Assembly (NCBI GenBank): GCA_018287875.1
Contig: JAGVVL010000025.1
Coordinates: forward strand, 2,790,001-2,854,000
From: Nigrospora sphaerica
Lineage: Eukaryota; Ascomycota; Sordariomycetes; Amphisphaeriales; Apiosporaceae
Reading direction: 5' to 3'
Length of the DNA: 64,000 bases
The translations under genes and the position numbers were made by a program. This document shows, piece after piece, positions 1 through 10,379 of this stretch. How positions within the stretch are numbered: the first letter of the stretch is position 1; each line of letters opens with the position of its first letter. A model generated the notes under the pieces. The model was given only the letters and a program-made list of their open reading frames with translations, did no database searches and was not told the origin of the DNA.

Positions 1-417
1 GTAGAGGGCATGTGAGTAGAATACTTATGGTTTCATTATTATTTTGGTTGTATCTTTCTCTTATTTAAAGAAGCCTATCATAACGGTATTCGGAAGCTGC
101 TACTCATGTTGAGGATGTTACCACTCTTAACATACTTTGTTACGGCTACGTTTTGGCCTGGATCTAGCCCGCCGTTCTTTTTACGGAAATCAGACGGGTG
201 TTGCAACGGAATTTCTTCCTTTGTAGGCTTTCGGTTGTCCGGTATTTCTGTAGGTGGCAATTTCAAGGTGTTGTAAAGAGGAGATTAGTATCGTGTCACG
301 GGGTGGACCGTGATAGGCTGTACTGCCACGGGGTAATCTCTATGACATCCTGAACTATCTATGGATCTGTCGGCCTGTGACAGAGTTCGGCTAAGTCCGC
401 TCCGTACGGACCTCCGG
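1..417. other. no gene recognised; possible LTR-like sequence
   Basis: I see no convincing coding sequence here. A stretch from about 293 begins with TGTCACGG, which resembles the start of fungal copia-type LTRs, but no second copy or target duplication confirms it. Confidence 0.3.
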
Positions 418-620
418 TGATACGCATATTGACTAGCAACCGTATAGGGTGTCAATTGAGTAAAGAAGAAGGATGCCCTTCTAACTATGAGTAGGGAAAA
501 TAGGAGGACATTTATACCTGCTATCTAATCAGGAAGCGTCCTGATTAGATCATCAGATAGCATCTGTCCTCCTCGAACGTTGCACAATATCACGTGGTCC
601 GCCTGGGACTTCCCGTATCA
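418..620 (+). repeat. solo-LTR-like element, copy A (203 bp)
   Basis: The segment starts TGATACG and ends CGTATCA, so it has TG...CA ends within a 7-bp inverted terminus. A second copy of exactly the same length lies at 34171-34373. The middle holds a strong foldback: ATCTAATCAGGA and its complement around an AGCG loop, nested inside AGGAGGACA/TGTCCTCCT arms. Copy A has no visible target duplication (TCCGG before, GACAA after). It abuts a broken membrane-protein gene, so it may have been rearranged or may have taken part in the disruption. Confidence 0.7.
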
Positions 621-2025
621 GACAACCATGATTATGGCGGCGGGCCGGTATGGAGAGGTCGACGGGAGTCTAGCTATCCTCTCGGTAATTCGTTCCACTC
701 TTCAGTTTTGGCCGAAGCTGTTGACTCGGCGCAGATTGACGTGGGGAACTTTGCCAAGTTCCGCCCGCCGCGGATCAACATCACGGGCAAAGCGTTGCCC
801 AAACGCGAGGAAACCTTCGAGCTCATTGGTGTCCGAACCCCTCTCGATGTTGGGCAGTTTGTGGACGATGCGGGCGGGGCCCTCGGTGGCGCTGCCGGAA
901 AAGTCGGCGACGCGGCTGTCGATGCCAAGGAAGGGCAGCAGCTCGTCCAGGACATCGAGCAAAGGCCGGGAGTCTCGTCGACGGGATCGGCAAAAGATCG
1001 AGGATTTCGAGAAAGTCGTCAAGAAGGTCTTTGAGAAAGGGCTGGGAGAGGTCGAAGACAAATTGAACCGGTGGCTGCAATCCTTGGCCAAGGCTCTGGC
1101 GCAGCTCGACACCGCCCAGAGGTACTTACTCCACGTCGCGACGTACTGCAAGGTGCCGCGAGCGCCATTTTCCACGAAAAAGGCCCCTTGAACTCTGCAG
1201 CCGGTCTGAAAACCTGTACGCAGTTCTTTGGAGGTGGTGAGTACACCGTCCTGGCCAGTTCCCCCTTGAGGCTCGCCCTGCTTGGTGACATCCATGACCC
1301 CCGTTGCCATGAGCACAACTAATAGACGGGAAGACGACGAAGATGAGCAATTCGATGCAGCAAAGAACAAGGGATAGATCCTGGGTTTCCCGCCCGGCCA
1401 GGCCATAGCGAGCGTCACGGGACTGTTCCTCATACCCGAAGAGATCCAGGCTAAGGTCAAGAAGCCTATTGACGATGGCGCCAGCAAGGCCCAGTCCGTT
1501 CTCCACGGCACTCAAAACACGTTGAAGAGCGTCTTGGTCCATATGACCTTCCTCCCCACCATCGTATTCTACCCGTTGGCTTGCGGCCTCTTGTGGGTCC
1601 TGCTAGTAGTGCTGCTACTCGACCGCGGCCGCGCGTGGCTGTCGCCGCTCCGAAAGGTTTCGTACGCCGGTATTTATAAATACGTGCCGCTTGCTGCCGC
1701 GTTCTCCCTTTTCCTCGGCGTCATGATAGTCACGGTCTTCCACTTCATAGCCAAGGTATTCGACATTGCCGCCGGCGTCGTCAAGATCTCGGTGTAGTCG
1801 GGCGGCGCCTTGACAACCATGTCATGGGTCTCTTGCCTGCTGCTCGTCGGCGTCGGCATTATTGCGCGTCGGTTCACCAATACCCGGCTGTCTAAGAGCC
1901 GTGGCATGGCTACAGCCAAGGATAACGACGAAAGCATGCTTGAGCTTAAGCCCAGGCTTTTTGGCCAACGGAAGCCCAAATATCCGCCGCCAACGCTGCA
2001 GAAGTCGGACTTCCCGATTAGCTAA
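621..2025 (+). pseudogene. SUR7/PalI-like membrane protein, broken
   Basis: Unrecognised in detail, but the layout resembles fungal SUR7/PalI-type four-TM proteins: a hydrophilic, partly amphipathic N-terminal two thirds, then three hydrophobic helices (about 1546-1620, 1678-1760 and 1810-1872) and a short basic, Pro-rich tail. A Tyr-rich segment with a YLLHVATYC-type motif near 1122-1150 recalls the cysteine region of that family. The reading frame shifts near 960 and again around 1150-1400. A TAG at 1795-1797 separates helices 2 and 3 although the same frame stays open to 2025; CAG-to-TAG would explain it. The first TM helix and the start codon are missing because the upstream side is LTR sequence. 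The family call is an inference from hydropathy and is weak; that this is one decayed gene is more secure. Confidence 0.45.
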
Positions 2026-2512
2026 GGGAAAGGTATGGAACGAGCATCTATAGTCTAGGGCTAAGGAGGCGCTTTCCACGGCAAGAAGCTGTAGATGGAT
2101 GATTCGTAGGGATTGGAACCTTGACTAGAATAATATCATTATAAGGGGTTTCAGTTGTTTGTCATCAAACATGAATGTGGCCCGTCGAACGTGGCAGTCT
2201 CGCCTATATCCACCAACAGTACACGTCAAGACCAGTCATAGACCCCCTTTCTGCGACTGGAGCCCATCAACACCAGACCGCGTAACTATGTAGACACATG
2301 TCCTATTTAATTTGACCACTGGGCATCCACGACTGTGACTATGCCCCAGAGGCGCTTCCCTTACATCCTTTAGCAACATCCACTCACTGCCCAGCTTCGG
2401 TAACAGCGTACCAAACCCACGGGACTAGGTGAGGCGATCCAATTCGAGAACGAAAGGACGGAAACATCTACTAAAACCACAAATGCAGCGCACGCAGGCG
2501 AAAACAAAAAGT
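2026..2512. other. no gene recognised
   Basis: About 490 bp between two convergent genes. It would hold the 3' ends of both. I see no further coding signal. Confidence 0.5.
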
Positions 2513-3450
2513 CTAGTCCGAGTCATAGCCGCCCCCCATGGCATCCTCCATGCCCGCCTCGTACGCGTTCTCCTCGCTGTGGCTGAAGGCACTGGCGAGG
2601 GCGGCACCGCCCAGAAGCCCGGCGCCGACGCCCAGCGCGGCGCCGCCCATGCCCCCCATGCCCTTCTTGGCCGGCGCCGGCGGCGCGTAGCCGTACTGCA
2701 CCGGCGGACTACCATAGTAGCCCGCCTGAGGCGGCGGCGCCCCGTAAACGGCCGGTGGAGGGGCGGCGGCGCCCCAGCCGGCGCCGTACTGGCCCGGCGG
2801 CGGCGGGCCTCCGTAGTACGGCGATGGCTGCGCCGGAGGAGCCGTGGCGGCGGCGTAGGAAGGGGCACTGCTGCCGTTGGCATGGCCGTCGCCGCCCCCC
2901 CCCCTTTTCGCGGTGGAGCAACTTGTCCAGCTTGCCCAAGAGTCCGTTGGCCTTGGTTCCATAGCTTTGCTCCTCGGAAGTCTGCGATGTTGCTCGCTGT
3001 GGTTGAGCGGGCTCGGCCGCGGCGCGGCCGTTCACATACGATGCGGCCGCCCCCGACGCCGGCTCGCCATGATCAGCCGGCCCCGTCTCGCGACTGGCTT
3101 CCGCCGAGGCAGAAGCAGCAGTCGGCCTGGTGGACTCGTCAACCGCGGGCGCTGGCTTCTCCTCGGTGACGGCCGGACGAGGCCCAGAGCTATGTCCAGT
3201 TGGAGGGCCAGCGGGCGCTTCGGCGTTGGGATCCACGGCGGGCGCTGCGGGCTTGTCCCACTGGGACTTCCTGGTGTAGGAGTTGACGTAGAACCTAAAG
3301 GAACGAAAGCGTTAGCCACGCACTGCCCATGGACTGGGAGACGGGCGGCATATAAAGTTACCATGCATTGTACTGCTCGTTCCAACGGGCGAGCCACCCT
3401 TGCGGGAGGACAGGGGGCGGCGGGCCCGGGGGCGCTGCAAAGTCGGCCAT
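2513..3450 (-). CDS. WW-domain protein (Wwm1-like) with Pro/Gly/Tyr-rich tail
   Basis: Exon 1 is 3450-3362 and exon 2 is 3294-2513, joined across a 67-bp GT-AG intron that splits a Trp codon. The first exon reads MADFAAPPGPPPPVLPQGWL; across the junction comes a complete WW domain with both signature tryptophans (PQGW...NAWFYVN...SQWDKP, residues about 16-47). WW domains bind proline-rich ligands. A low-complexity Ala/Pro/Glu linker follows, then a PYYGGPPPP-type tail and a Gly/Met/Ala-rich end (GMGGMGGAALGVGAGLLGG). That end is typical of fungal proteins related to yeast Wwm1, a metacaspase interactor. The frame breaks inside a run of ten G on the coding strand (2895-2904); the two halves join if the true run differs by one or two bases. 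A sequencing indel is the simplest reading. Confidence 0.75.
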
Positions 3451-4764
3451 TACGAGTTAATCAGGGTGATCACAAGTGGTTGGTTAGATGGCGAGGTGGC
3501 CTAAGGTCGGAGGAAAGGCGAGAAAGAAGCCACAGGGAGGGTTATTGTTTGGTCCGAATGGTTATTACGCAAAAGAGGCGTGTCTTGCACGGTGGTTCGG
3601 GCACCATTATATATCAACAAACCCAGAACATCGTGAACTGGCTGCGTTACAGTGACCCTAGATGCAAACACAACTGGCTTCGTAATGAGGCGGAAGCCGC
3701 TCCGCCCCCTGGGGACCGTTTTCGGGGCCGGTCCCCTAGGCGGGCTTCGGCCGAGGGTCCCGGCCAGAGACACTCGGAACTCAAAGGGATGTTCTATCTC
3801 GTGGAGCGCGTGGAGACTCGCCTCGTGTACTTTTCATGGTCTTGCGCTGGCGGCGGGACTTTCCTTCGGAGGCCCGGAACCCGCGGGTTCTGACGAAGTT
3901 AGGCTGGCGCGCTAGTCAAAGACGGAGAGGTGAGATGCACGGCCGTTGCCGCTTTATCAGCGATATTGAGCTGCGCCGTCCAATAGCGACCTGGTAAGTG
4001 CACCGCCACGAACTTGGAGCTCGGTCGGTTCACTGAAGGTCCGGGGCCGTGGAAATCTCCTTAGGCTCGGGCCCCGGAATCCCGGCGGACCTTCGCGGCC
4101 GCAGGCGAAAGGACGGACAAGTCGGTTCCCATTCCCGCAGAAGAGCGGGGGCGATTGCAAACCGAAGACGAGAAAGAAGGGGTGAAGCAAGAGGACCGAT
4201 CCAGAGCGCGTGGCATGTCAGAGACGAGAAACATGCATCGATGATGGAATGCCCAAGACGGCATGAATCATCCCAAACGGTTGCGTTGCTGATGCCATAC
4301 GAAGCTGTGACTCCAATGCCCGCCTGTCTGGCTTGGAGCGGAAGTCGCGGGAGTGGGAAATGAGTACAGACCTTATTCCGATTGTTTATGCCGCTCAACT
4401 TAGGCACTTCAAAACATCTAAGTGCCTCTTTGTTTTATGAGTCAAGTCCGTGACTGAGGGGAGGGCGGGCGACCAACTTCAGCGGATTCCCGGCATCCAT
4501 GCCTCGTCTGTTCGTCTGTACTTTAACTTGCACACCATTCCTTCTTCCCCTCTCGTGGAACGAGCCTGTAAACCAGGAATATGAGAAGCTGCCAATAGGG
4601 TTGCTCCGCCATGCGGCAGGTTACGCAGAAGCGCACAAGATGGGAACACCAGATGCTCGAGGAGAGGGTTCCGGTTCCCTTCATCACCATCGTCCCCGCA
4701 ACTATAAAATACCCCGGCGGGCGCCACCAGGGCGAGTTAATGGTTTCTACTCACCCTTAAGCCC
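3451..4764. other. no gene recognised
   Basis: About 1.3 kb. It includes the WW gene's upstream region and GC-rich tracts with overlapping chance ORFs on both strands. None shows a domain or a biased composition I can support. Confidence 0.5.
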
Positions 4765-6132
4765 TTGAATTCTGTTGTCATGCAGCCGTCAGTCGAAGAA
4801 ATCTTGTCCAGCCTGGACAGCATCACGCCCGAAACCTTCGGTGATGATCTGCACAGGCGCCTGCGAGTTAGCACGGCAGCGCGCCGCATGCTCGCTCGCG
4901 TCGACACGCCATTTGAGCACATTTGGAACCTTACATCCGGCCAAACGCTTCTCGAAATGTGCCGAATCTTGAAGGACATGGGCCTTTGGGCATCGTGGCG
5001 CGAGACGGGGAGGGGAGGCGACGCTCGCCGAGCTCTGTGAACAGTGCAAAGCCCCCTGCGAGATGAACCTGCTGCGCCGGCTGCTGCGACCCTTGGCGGC
5101 GGCGGATCTGATTCACGAGCTGGGGCCCGACCGTTTCCGACCTACCGAGATCGCCCTCGCTCTGGGCGATGCTAGGAGCCCCGCGTCGCAGATGCTCTTC
5201 ATGCAGTAGGAGCTTCCCACTTGCACATGCGAAATCTGTTCATAGGGCTGAATTTCTCCAGTGTCGAGTGGGGAGGGGATGTAATCAGAAATCTACTGCA
5301 TTTCCTCGCTAAGACGGGATACAAAGAGCCCACGGGCTCTGCAGGGTCAAACTTCGCTGACAAGCATGGCATCACATTTTGGGACTTCCTGGGCCAGCAC
5401 CCCGACTACGCCAGCAATTTCGCGGCTTTCCTGGCCTCACTGGTCTCCTACCGCATCAAATGGACCGAGATATGCGATACCACACAGCTTGTCGCCGGAT
5501 GGGATACGTCGAGCCCTCTGCTGGTTGATGTGGGTGGTTCTATCGGCAATGACATCGGCTTATTTCGTGAGAAACACCACGACCTGCCCCCGAGAAACTG
5601 GTCCTACAGGACCTCCCCGAGGTTATACAGTCGGCCAAGGTTGATGGCGGCGTTCAGGTGATGGCTTACGACTTCTTTACTCCCCAGCCCGTCGAAGGCA
5701 TGTCCTCTTCCTTCCGATCCCAAGGTATGAAACTTCTGCTGACAAGCGAGATAACACCTTCACAGGCAGCCGGATATATCTCTTGCACTCGATCCTCCAC
5801 GACTGGAATGACGAGCATATCAAACGCATTCTGGAACGCGTCACGCGGGCCATGAAGGCTGGCTACTCCAAATTGCTCGTGGCCGAAACCATGCTTCCCC
5901 TTCGGGAGTGTCGTATTACAGCAGCCTCGCAGATGTCAACCTGATGTCGCTGATGGGCGGTGCCGAGAGGACGCAGCAGCAATGGAAGACGCTGCTGACG
6001 GAAGGGTTCAACCTTCGCGTGGTCAAAGTCTGGAGTCGCCCCTTCTCTCCCGAGTCTATCATTGAAGCAGAGCTTGCCGACGAGAGCGGGGAAGAAGGTG
6101 CCGAGAATAACGTAGAATCAGACGCGGCGTGA
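4765..6132 (+). pseudogene. AdoMet-dependent O-methyltransferase relic
   Basis: The pieces line up in order with fungal COMT-type O-methyltransferases of secondary metabolism. They are an N-terminal dimerisation/winged-helix part (4783-5200, with LNRLL-like LLRRLLRPLAAADLI and FRPTEIALAL), then the SAM-binding motif LLVDVGGSIGND near 5518-5553, then KLVLQDLPEVI (about 5600-5630), then ILHDWNDE (about 5800-5823, with the catalytic-type HDW), then a C-terminal SLMGGAERTQQQWKTLL. The reading frame changes near 5010, 5590 and 5905. A poorly aligning stretch at 5203-5280 contains stops. A GT-AG intron at about 5729-5777 is plausible. Together with the truncated P450 just downstream it looks like the remains of a metabolite cluster. 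Some shifts could be sequencing errors, but the 5203-5280 damage argues for real decay. Confidence 0.75.
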
Positions 6133-6622
6133 GCATGGAAGTTAGGCGCATGCAGACCATGGACTATTAAAGGGGGCCGCCGATCGGTCAATGGGTCGAG
6201 CAAATTCCATGAATGTACAGCTATTGTCCTTTGCCGCGCGCGTGACGAGTGATTTGAAGGTCGCAAAACTTACCCAGTCACGGCGTGGACCGGTTATCTT
6301 CCAGTGCGAATTGGAGCAAGGAAAAAAAAATTTCCCAGCTCCTGTATCGACTCAGTGTTCCATTTCCTCGTCAAGTCCCGTAGGTGCCTGGCACAGGGAA
6401 GTGGTAAGCAAGGCCGCAGGCAACGTGACGACAGAAGCCATCCCGCCTTGTCCAGAATATCCACGAGGGCTACAGGTCATCGAGATCGTGGTCATAAGTC
6501 AGACGTCGATATTGAATGGGTGGATCTAGGTCCAGAAATGTTGAATGCTTGAGGAAAGGCGGACGTCGGTATTTATGCAAGTGTTTTAACAAGTACCCTG
6601 CGCTTCCATTCGGAATTTCGAG
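6133..6622. other. no gene recognised
   Basis: About 490 bp between the methyltransferase and P450 relics. No coding signal is supported. Confidence 0.45.
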
Positions 6623-7111
6623 GTGACGGGAGTTCGTATAAGCCCTGGAGTTATCATTCGTCCAGTCCCAGCTTCCTTCCCACTGGGCTTCCGAATTCCA
6701 TCAACTGCGGTTGCGTCGACGTCCGTATATTGGACCCCTATCAGTTGGGAGGCCGTCGTCTGGCCCGCCTCGGCCCTTCTCCTTTGCTGCCTCGTCGCCG
6801 CCAATGTCGCCTCCTACCAACGGCTCCACCGCATCCCGGGGCCCCTCCTGGGCGCCGAGGACTTCCGCATGCGCACGCTCATCATCTCGGGCCACTACAA
6901 GACGGTGCCGTCGCCGGGCGACACCCTCCTCGGCCACGCCCTCCCCGCCGGCGTCTGCGTCGGCGCCAACTGGCTCGGCCTCCAGCGCCGCGCCGACGTC
7001 TGCGGCGCCGACGTCGACGTCTTCCGCCTCGAGCGCTTCCTCGAGGCCGACGCCGCCCGCCGCTAGCGAATGGAACGCAACATCGAGCTCGGCTTCGGTT
7101 TCGGAAACCTC
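6623..7111 (+). pseudogene. cytochrome P450, internally deleted
   Basis: One open frame fuses the two ends of a fungal P450. The first part is a membrane anchor followed by a proline-rich hinge (YQRLHRIPGPLLG, ending near 6855). It jumps to the C-terminal region: YKTVPSPGDTLLGHALPAGV at about 6896-6955, then an ADVFRPERWLE-type meander (VDVFRLERFLEAD), then a TAG, then MERNIELGFGFG at about 7069-7110, the start of the haem-binding loop. The whole catalytic core, including the I-helix and the ExxR motif, is absent (roughly 350 residues by family length), and the cysteine ligand is not seen. It cannot be a functional P450. The internal deletion keeps the frame until the TAG at 7063-7065. Its neighbour is the decayed O-methyltransferase. 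Confidence 0.8.
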
Positions 7112-7293
7112 CTAAGACGGCCTGGTCAGCATAACTATTGGGGTTACAGAAGACGCTCTGTATAGGTGTACTGTGTTTTAACGATCCAGAAGCTCTAGCG
7201 ATACGAAACCCCACGTTCCCAGCCCACAACCCGTGCCAACGGCATGTATGAGGGCCACGAGCCACGCGCCGCCACGAGAAGAGCGCCCGGCCA

Positions 7294-8298
7294 TCAGAGC
7301 ATCGGGTACACGATCCACATCAACATGAGGGTCAGGATGAAGGCGACGGTGACGACGAGACAGACAGTGTCCAAGGCGCAGAGGACGTGGGCCTCGGGGT
7401 CGGCGCTCGACGCCAATGACAATGCCGCCGACGACGATGACGCCGACGCCGACGATGGTCCGGGAGCCGGCGGGGGCGGACGCCGGCGGCGGGGCCCACG
7501 GCGCGCGCGCGGCCCCGAACGCCAGCTGCTTGAGCTGGGCCTCCACGCCGGCGAGGGCGTCGCGGAGCGCGTCGACGGCGGCCGCCTGCTCCACCTCGGC
7601 GAGGTAGCGGGCTAGTTCGGCCTGGGCCTCGACGGCGGCGGTGCGCTGCTCCATGCGCGCGAGCCGCTCGAGCAGGAGCGTGTAGAAGTCGCTGGGCGCG
7701 CTGCTGCTGCTGCTCGCGACCGACGGCGACGGCGGGTCCGAGGCCGTGCTTCCCGAACTCTGCCCTTCGTCTTGATCCTCCTGCTGCCCTTCGTCTCGAC
7801 CCCACTCCAGTTGCTTCTCCCGCTCGTGCGCCTCGTCCTGCTCCCGCGCCCCGCTCTTCTCCTGCCCCCGCGTCGGGGCGTGTCGCGCACAGCCGGGCAC
7901 CCTTTCCCGCGCTGGGCCGCTGGATGAGCCCTCGTCCGAGGAGTCCCCTTCTCGACCGAGCCGCTCTTTGCGTCCGAAAACAGCGGGTTCCGGCCCGAGG
8001 AGCGCGTCAATTCGTCGTTACCATCCCCGGGCACATTCGGCGGGCCAGGCTTCGAAGCCGAGCTCGAAACAAGGAACTCGAGTAACGAACCGCCCTCCGA
8101 AACGAGTACCGGAGACTCGGAATCCACCGCGGGAGGGTTGGGAGAAGAAGGTATCGACTCGGCTTCCCAATCGGATTCGGCATCGGAACGGTCCGCCTCG
8201 TCGTCAGCATCCAAGAATGGAGGCTTCGGTTCCGATGCTAAAGCCAGCGGAGGTGACTTGGGCTCGGAGCCACCGCTGCGATCAGAGGAATAAGACAT
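7294..8298 (-). CDS. acidic coiled-coil protein with C-terminal membrane helix
   Basis: Not assigned to a family. The start MSYSSDRSGGSEPKSPP at 8298 leads into a Ser/Asp/Glu/Pro-rich acidic region (to about 7930). Next comes a charged Gln/Glu segment and a Leu/Ala/Glu-rich helix likely to form a coiled coil (FYTLLLERLARMEQRTAAVE, about 7690-7520). A hydrophobic Val/Ile/Gly stretch follows near 7470-7420, and a final hydrophobic helix (CLVVTVAFILTLMLMWIVY) sits just before TGA at 7296-7294. The frame changes between about 7930 and 7860 and again near 7430, both in GC-rich homopolymeric sequence, so either sequencing indels or short introns are possible. The architecture suggests a tail-anchored protein with a cytosolic coiled coil. 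Confidence 0.5.
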
Positions 8299-8708
8299 GA
8301 TCGCAGATCAGTCGAGAAAATGTTTACAAATGGTCGAGACGGACAGCGCAGGATGCGTTTGGAATCTGCAGATTGTTGTGAGCCTGAACTGCGGTACTGG
8401 TGCGCAACTGGACCATGTTATACGCAAGAGAGCCCCGGCAAAAAGAACAAAGAAATGGGTGCCGGCACCGCAAAGGCCGTTTGTATTCTGGCTACCTGTC
8501 TCACGCTACGACAAGTGTTCAAACTGGTTTTTCTACTTCTTTGTCCATCTCCTTCTGACCGCCTGGGCTTCCCAGGGAGCTTGGTAGACCCCATAATGAT
8601 GTCGGTCATCATGAAAAACAGCCCCGACTCTGGGCACGCTGAATTCTCACCATAACGATTCAAGTTGAACAGCCTCTGTTGTGCAGGACTAGAGTAGCTC
8701 AGACGCAT
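8299..8708. other. no gene recognised
   Basis: About 410 bp between two minus-strand genes. It should contain the promoter of the coiled-coil gene and the 3' UTR of none other. No motif stands out. Confidence 0.4.
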
Positions 8709-9312
8709 CTACTCCTTGCACGGGCCGTCGTACAGGATCGTGTGCTCCGGGACCTCGCCGTTGGTGAAGGGCATCTGCAGCAAGACTGTGTTTTCGTCGC
8801 TGGGGAACTCGGTGTAGTGACCGTGCTTGCTACTCGTCTCAACGGTGTCCAGCGCTATCAACATGGACGAGGATAATGTGCCAGGCACAAAGTATCCTAC
8901 GCTGGCCGACGGACAGGCGTCGTCGGTGCATGAAGGCGGTGGAACCGATGCTCTGATAAGGCCGTTTAAGACCACGGTGAGTCTAGCGACGCTTGTCAGT
9001 TTTCATGCCTTATCTCGCTTGTCAAAGGACGATAGAGAATCTTCTGGAGGGGTACACACTGTGCAGACGGGGCCCATGCCTCCCCACGGTTGTCCGCGGC
9101 TCGATGATGGACCACGTGGCGTAGCTCGTGTTTCCTATATCGTAGTTTATGGCGGAGCGGTCTTCCACGGGCACGCTGGCTAGTTGCCAGCACTCGAATA
9201 CCGAGTAGCCGTCGCGCGAAGCAAATGCTGTGACGTTCAGCGGGTCGGCAGCGTTGACGGCGATGGCGCCCGAAGCAAGCCAGCGGAGCGTTGTGGTGAT
9301 GGAGATGCGCAT
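8709..9312 (-). CDS. small secreted fungal protein, ~176 aa
   Basis: The start at 9312 (MRISITTTLRWLASGAIAVN) gives an n-region, a hydrophobic core and an Ala-x-Ala cleavage context, so a signal peptide. The mature part begins ADPLNVTAFASRDGYSVFEC and continues through an Asn-rich beta-like region. A 73-bp GT-AG intron at 9055-8983 keeps one frame through to LTVVLNGLIR and on to TAG at 8711-8709 (ending TILYDGPCKE). A few Cys residues and Asn-X-Ser/Thr sites fit an extracellular protein. Neither exon contains a stop in frame with this splice. A slightly different donor (9059 or 9057) would require a 1-bp change. The family is one I regard as a conserved secreted hypothetical of ascomycetes; the function is unknown. 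Confidence 0.65.
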
Positions 9313-9547
9313 TTTGTTGTTGGGGAGCAAGACGAGACCGGCGAGCAGGAACGCGTCAAAGGGTAAAACAGCGAGCGGGGTCGACGAGGTGCGATAGGCG
9401 GAGCGAAATGACGCAGTTCGTTTAAAGGCGGCTGGCAAAAGCAATACGGTACCAAGTCTTATACCAACCGACACGGGGCGGTTCGTACGGTTATAACGTA
9501 TGAACGGAATACCACCAGTCTCCTAGACTGGCGGGCACGAGGACCAT

Positions 9548-10379
9548 TCAACGATTAGGACGGCGCCCACTCCGGCACTCCCCAATGTGAAGTAGGTGTT
9601 CGGCTTGGCCGTGCTCAACCTCCACGGGATCAGCCTGGGCGTGATCAACCTCTGCAGGATCAGCCTGTACTGGGTCAGCCCGCCCAGCACCGGCGCGCAC
9701 AGCATCAGTTCGGACTTGGTCCGCCTGTACCGGATCCGCCTGCACTTGTTCGGCCGGCCTTTGGATCATCTGCACCTGGTCCGCCAGGACTTGGACAGCC
9801 TGCGCGTGTCCGGCTTGCGCATCCCCGCCATCCGGCCCACCCTCCATCTGGGCGCCCCCGGCCGGGGCCCGGATCGAGGCCCTGGGGCTCGGCGGTTTCG
9901 GAAACCTTGGTGCCGCAGCCGCAGGTGCCCGCGGCGGTGCCCTGTTGGACGAGCCAGCGGCAGGCCGTGCACTTCTTCCAGTCCTTCTGGTGCATAACTC
10001 TCCGGACTGTGGGGCCCGACGGCTTGCTCCGGCCCTCGAAGTGGCAGCCGGCAGCGTCGGGTAGCTTCTCCCACGGCAGCGAGCGGACGTCGGGCCCGCC
10101 GCTGTACAGCATCTGTTCGATCCGCGCGACATCGTCAATGGTGAGTCGGCGGTTGCCGTGCTCACGAAAGTCCGGGTGGGAAGGATCGGTGATCTTCTGA
10201 CGCGGCTCCCGCACCTGCTTCAGCCACTGACGGCCAGTTGATTCGGGGACGTTCTCGGCCTTGAAGATCTCGCGGTTGGAGACCTTAAGACCCTTGGCCG
10301 CGCAGAATTCGGCAATGGCCAAAACGCGTGCCTTAGAGGGCGTATCTTTGGACCGATAGTGGCCTCTGGTGCCGACCAT
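9548..10379 (-). CDS. helix-turn-helix protein with pentapeptide-repeat tail (transposase-N-like)
   Basis: From MVGTRGHYRSKDTPSKAR (10379) the first ~90 residues form a homeodomain-like/HTH region (IAEFCAAKGLKVSNREIF..STGRQWLKQ), followed by LTIDDVARIEQML and a Cys pair segment near WKKCTACRW. This matches the N-terminal DNA-binding part of Tc1/mariner-type fungal transposase-like proteins, but no DDE catalytic domain follows. After a frame change near 9880-9900 the other frame encodes degenerate five-residue repeats of the type QADPV/QVDHA (9600-9810), ending at TAA/stop near 9548. I infer a single gene with one indel: a domesticated or truncated transposase-derived DNA-binding protein with a repetitive acidic-polar tail. 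Confidence 0.5.
9600..9810 (-). repeat. degenerate 15-bp tandem repeats (pentapeptide coding)
   Basis: Units resembling GGATCAGCCTGTACT on the plus strand recur with drift about a dozen times and keep a 15-bp period. On the minus strand they encode QADPV-like pentapeptides. Confidence 0.6.

Noticed and set aside
702..1511. A 269-codon minus-strand ORF opposite the membrane-protein relic
   Set aside because: The plus strand carries coherent TM helices and charged helices over the same region; the minus frame has Ser/Arg-rich shadow composition.
6711..7134. Two extra plus-strand ORFs inside the P450 relic
   Set aside because: They are Arg/Pro/Ser-rich shadows of the GC-rich P450 frame.
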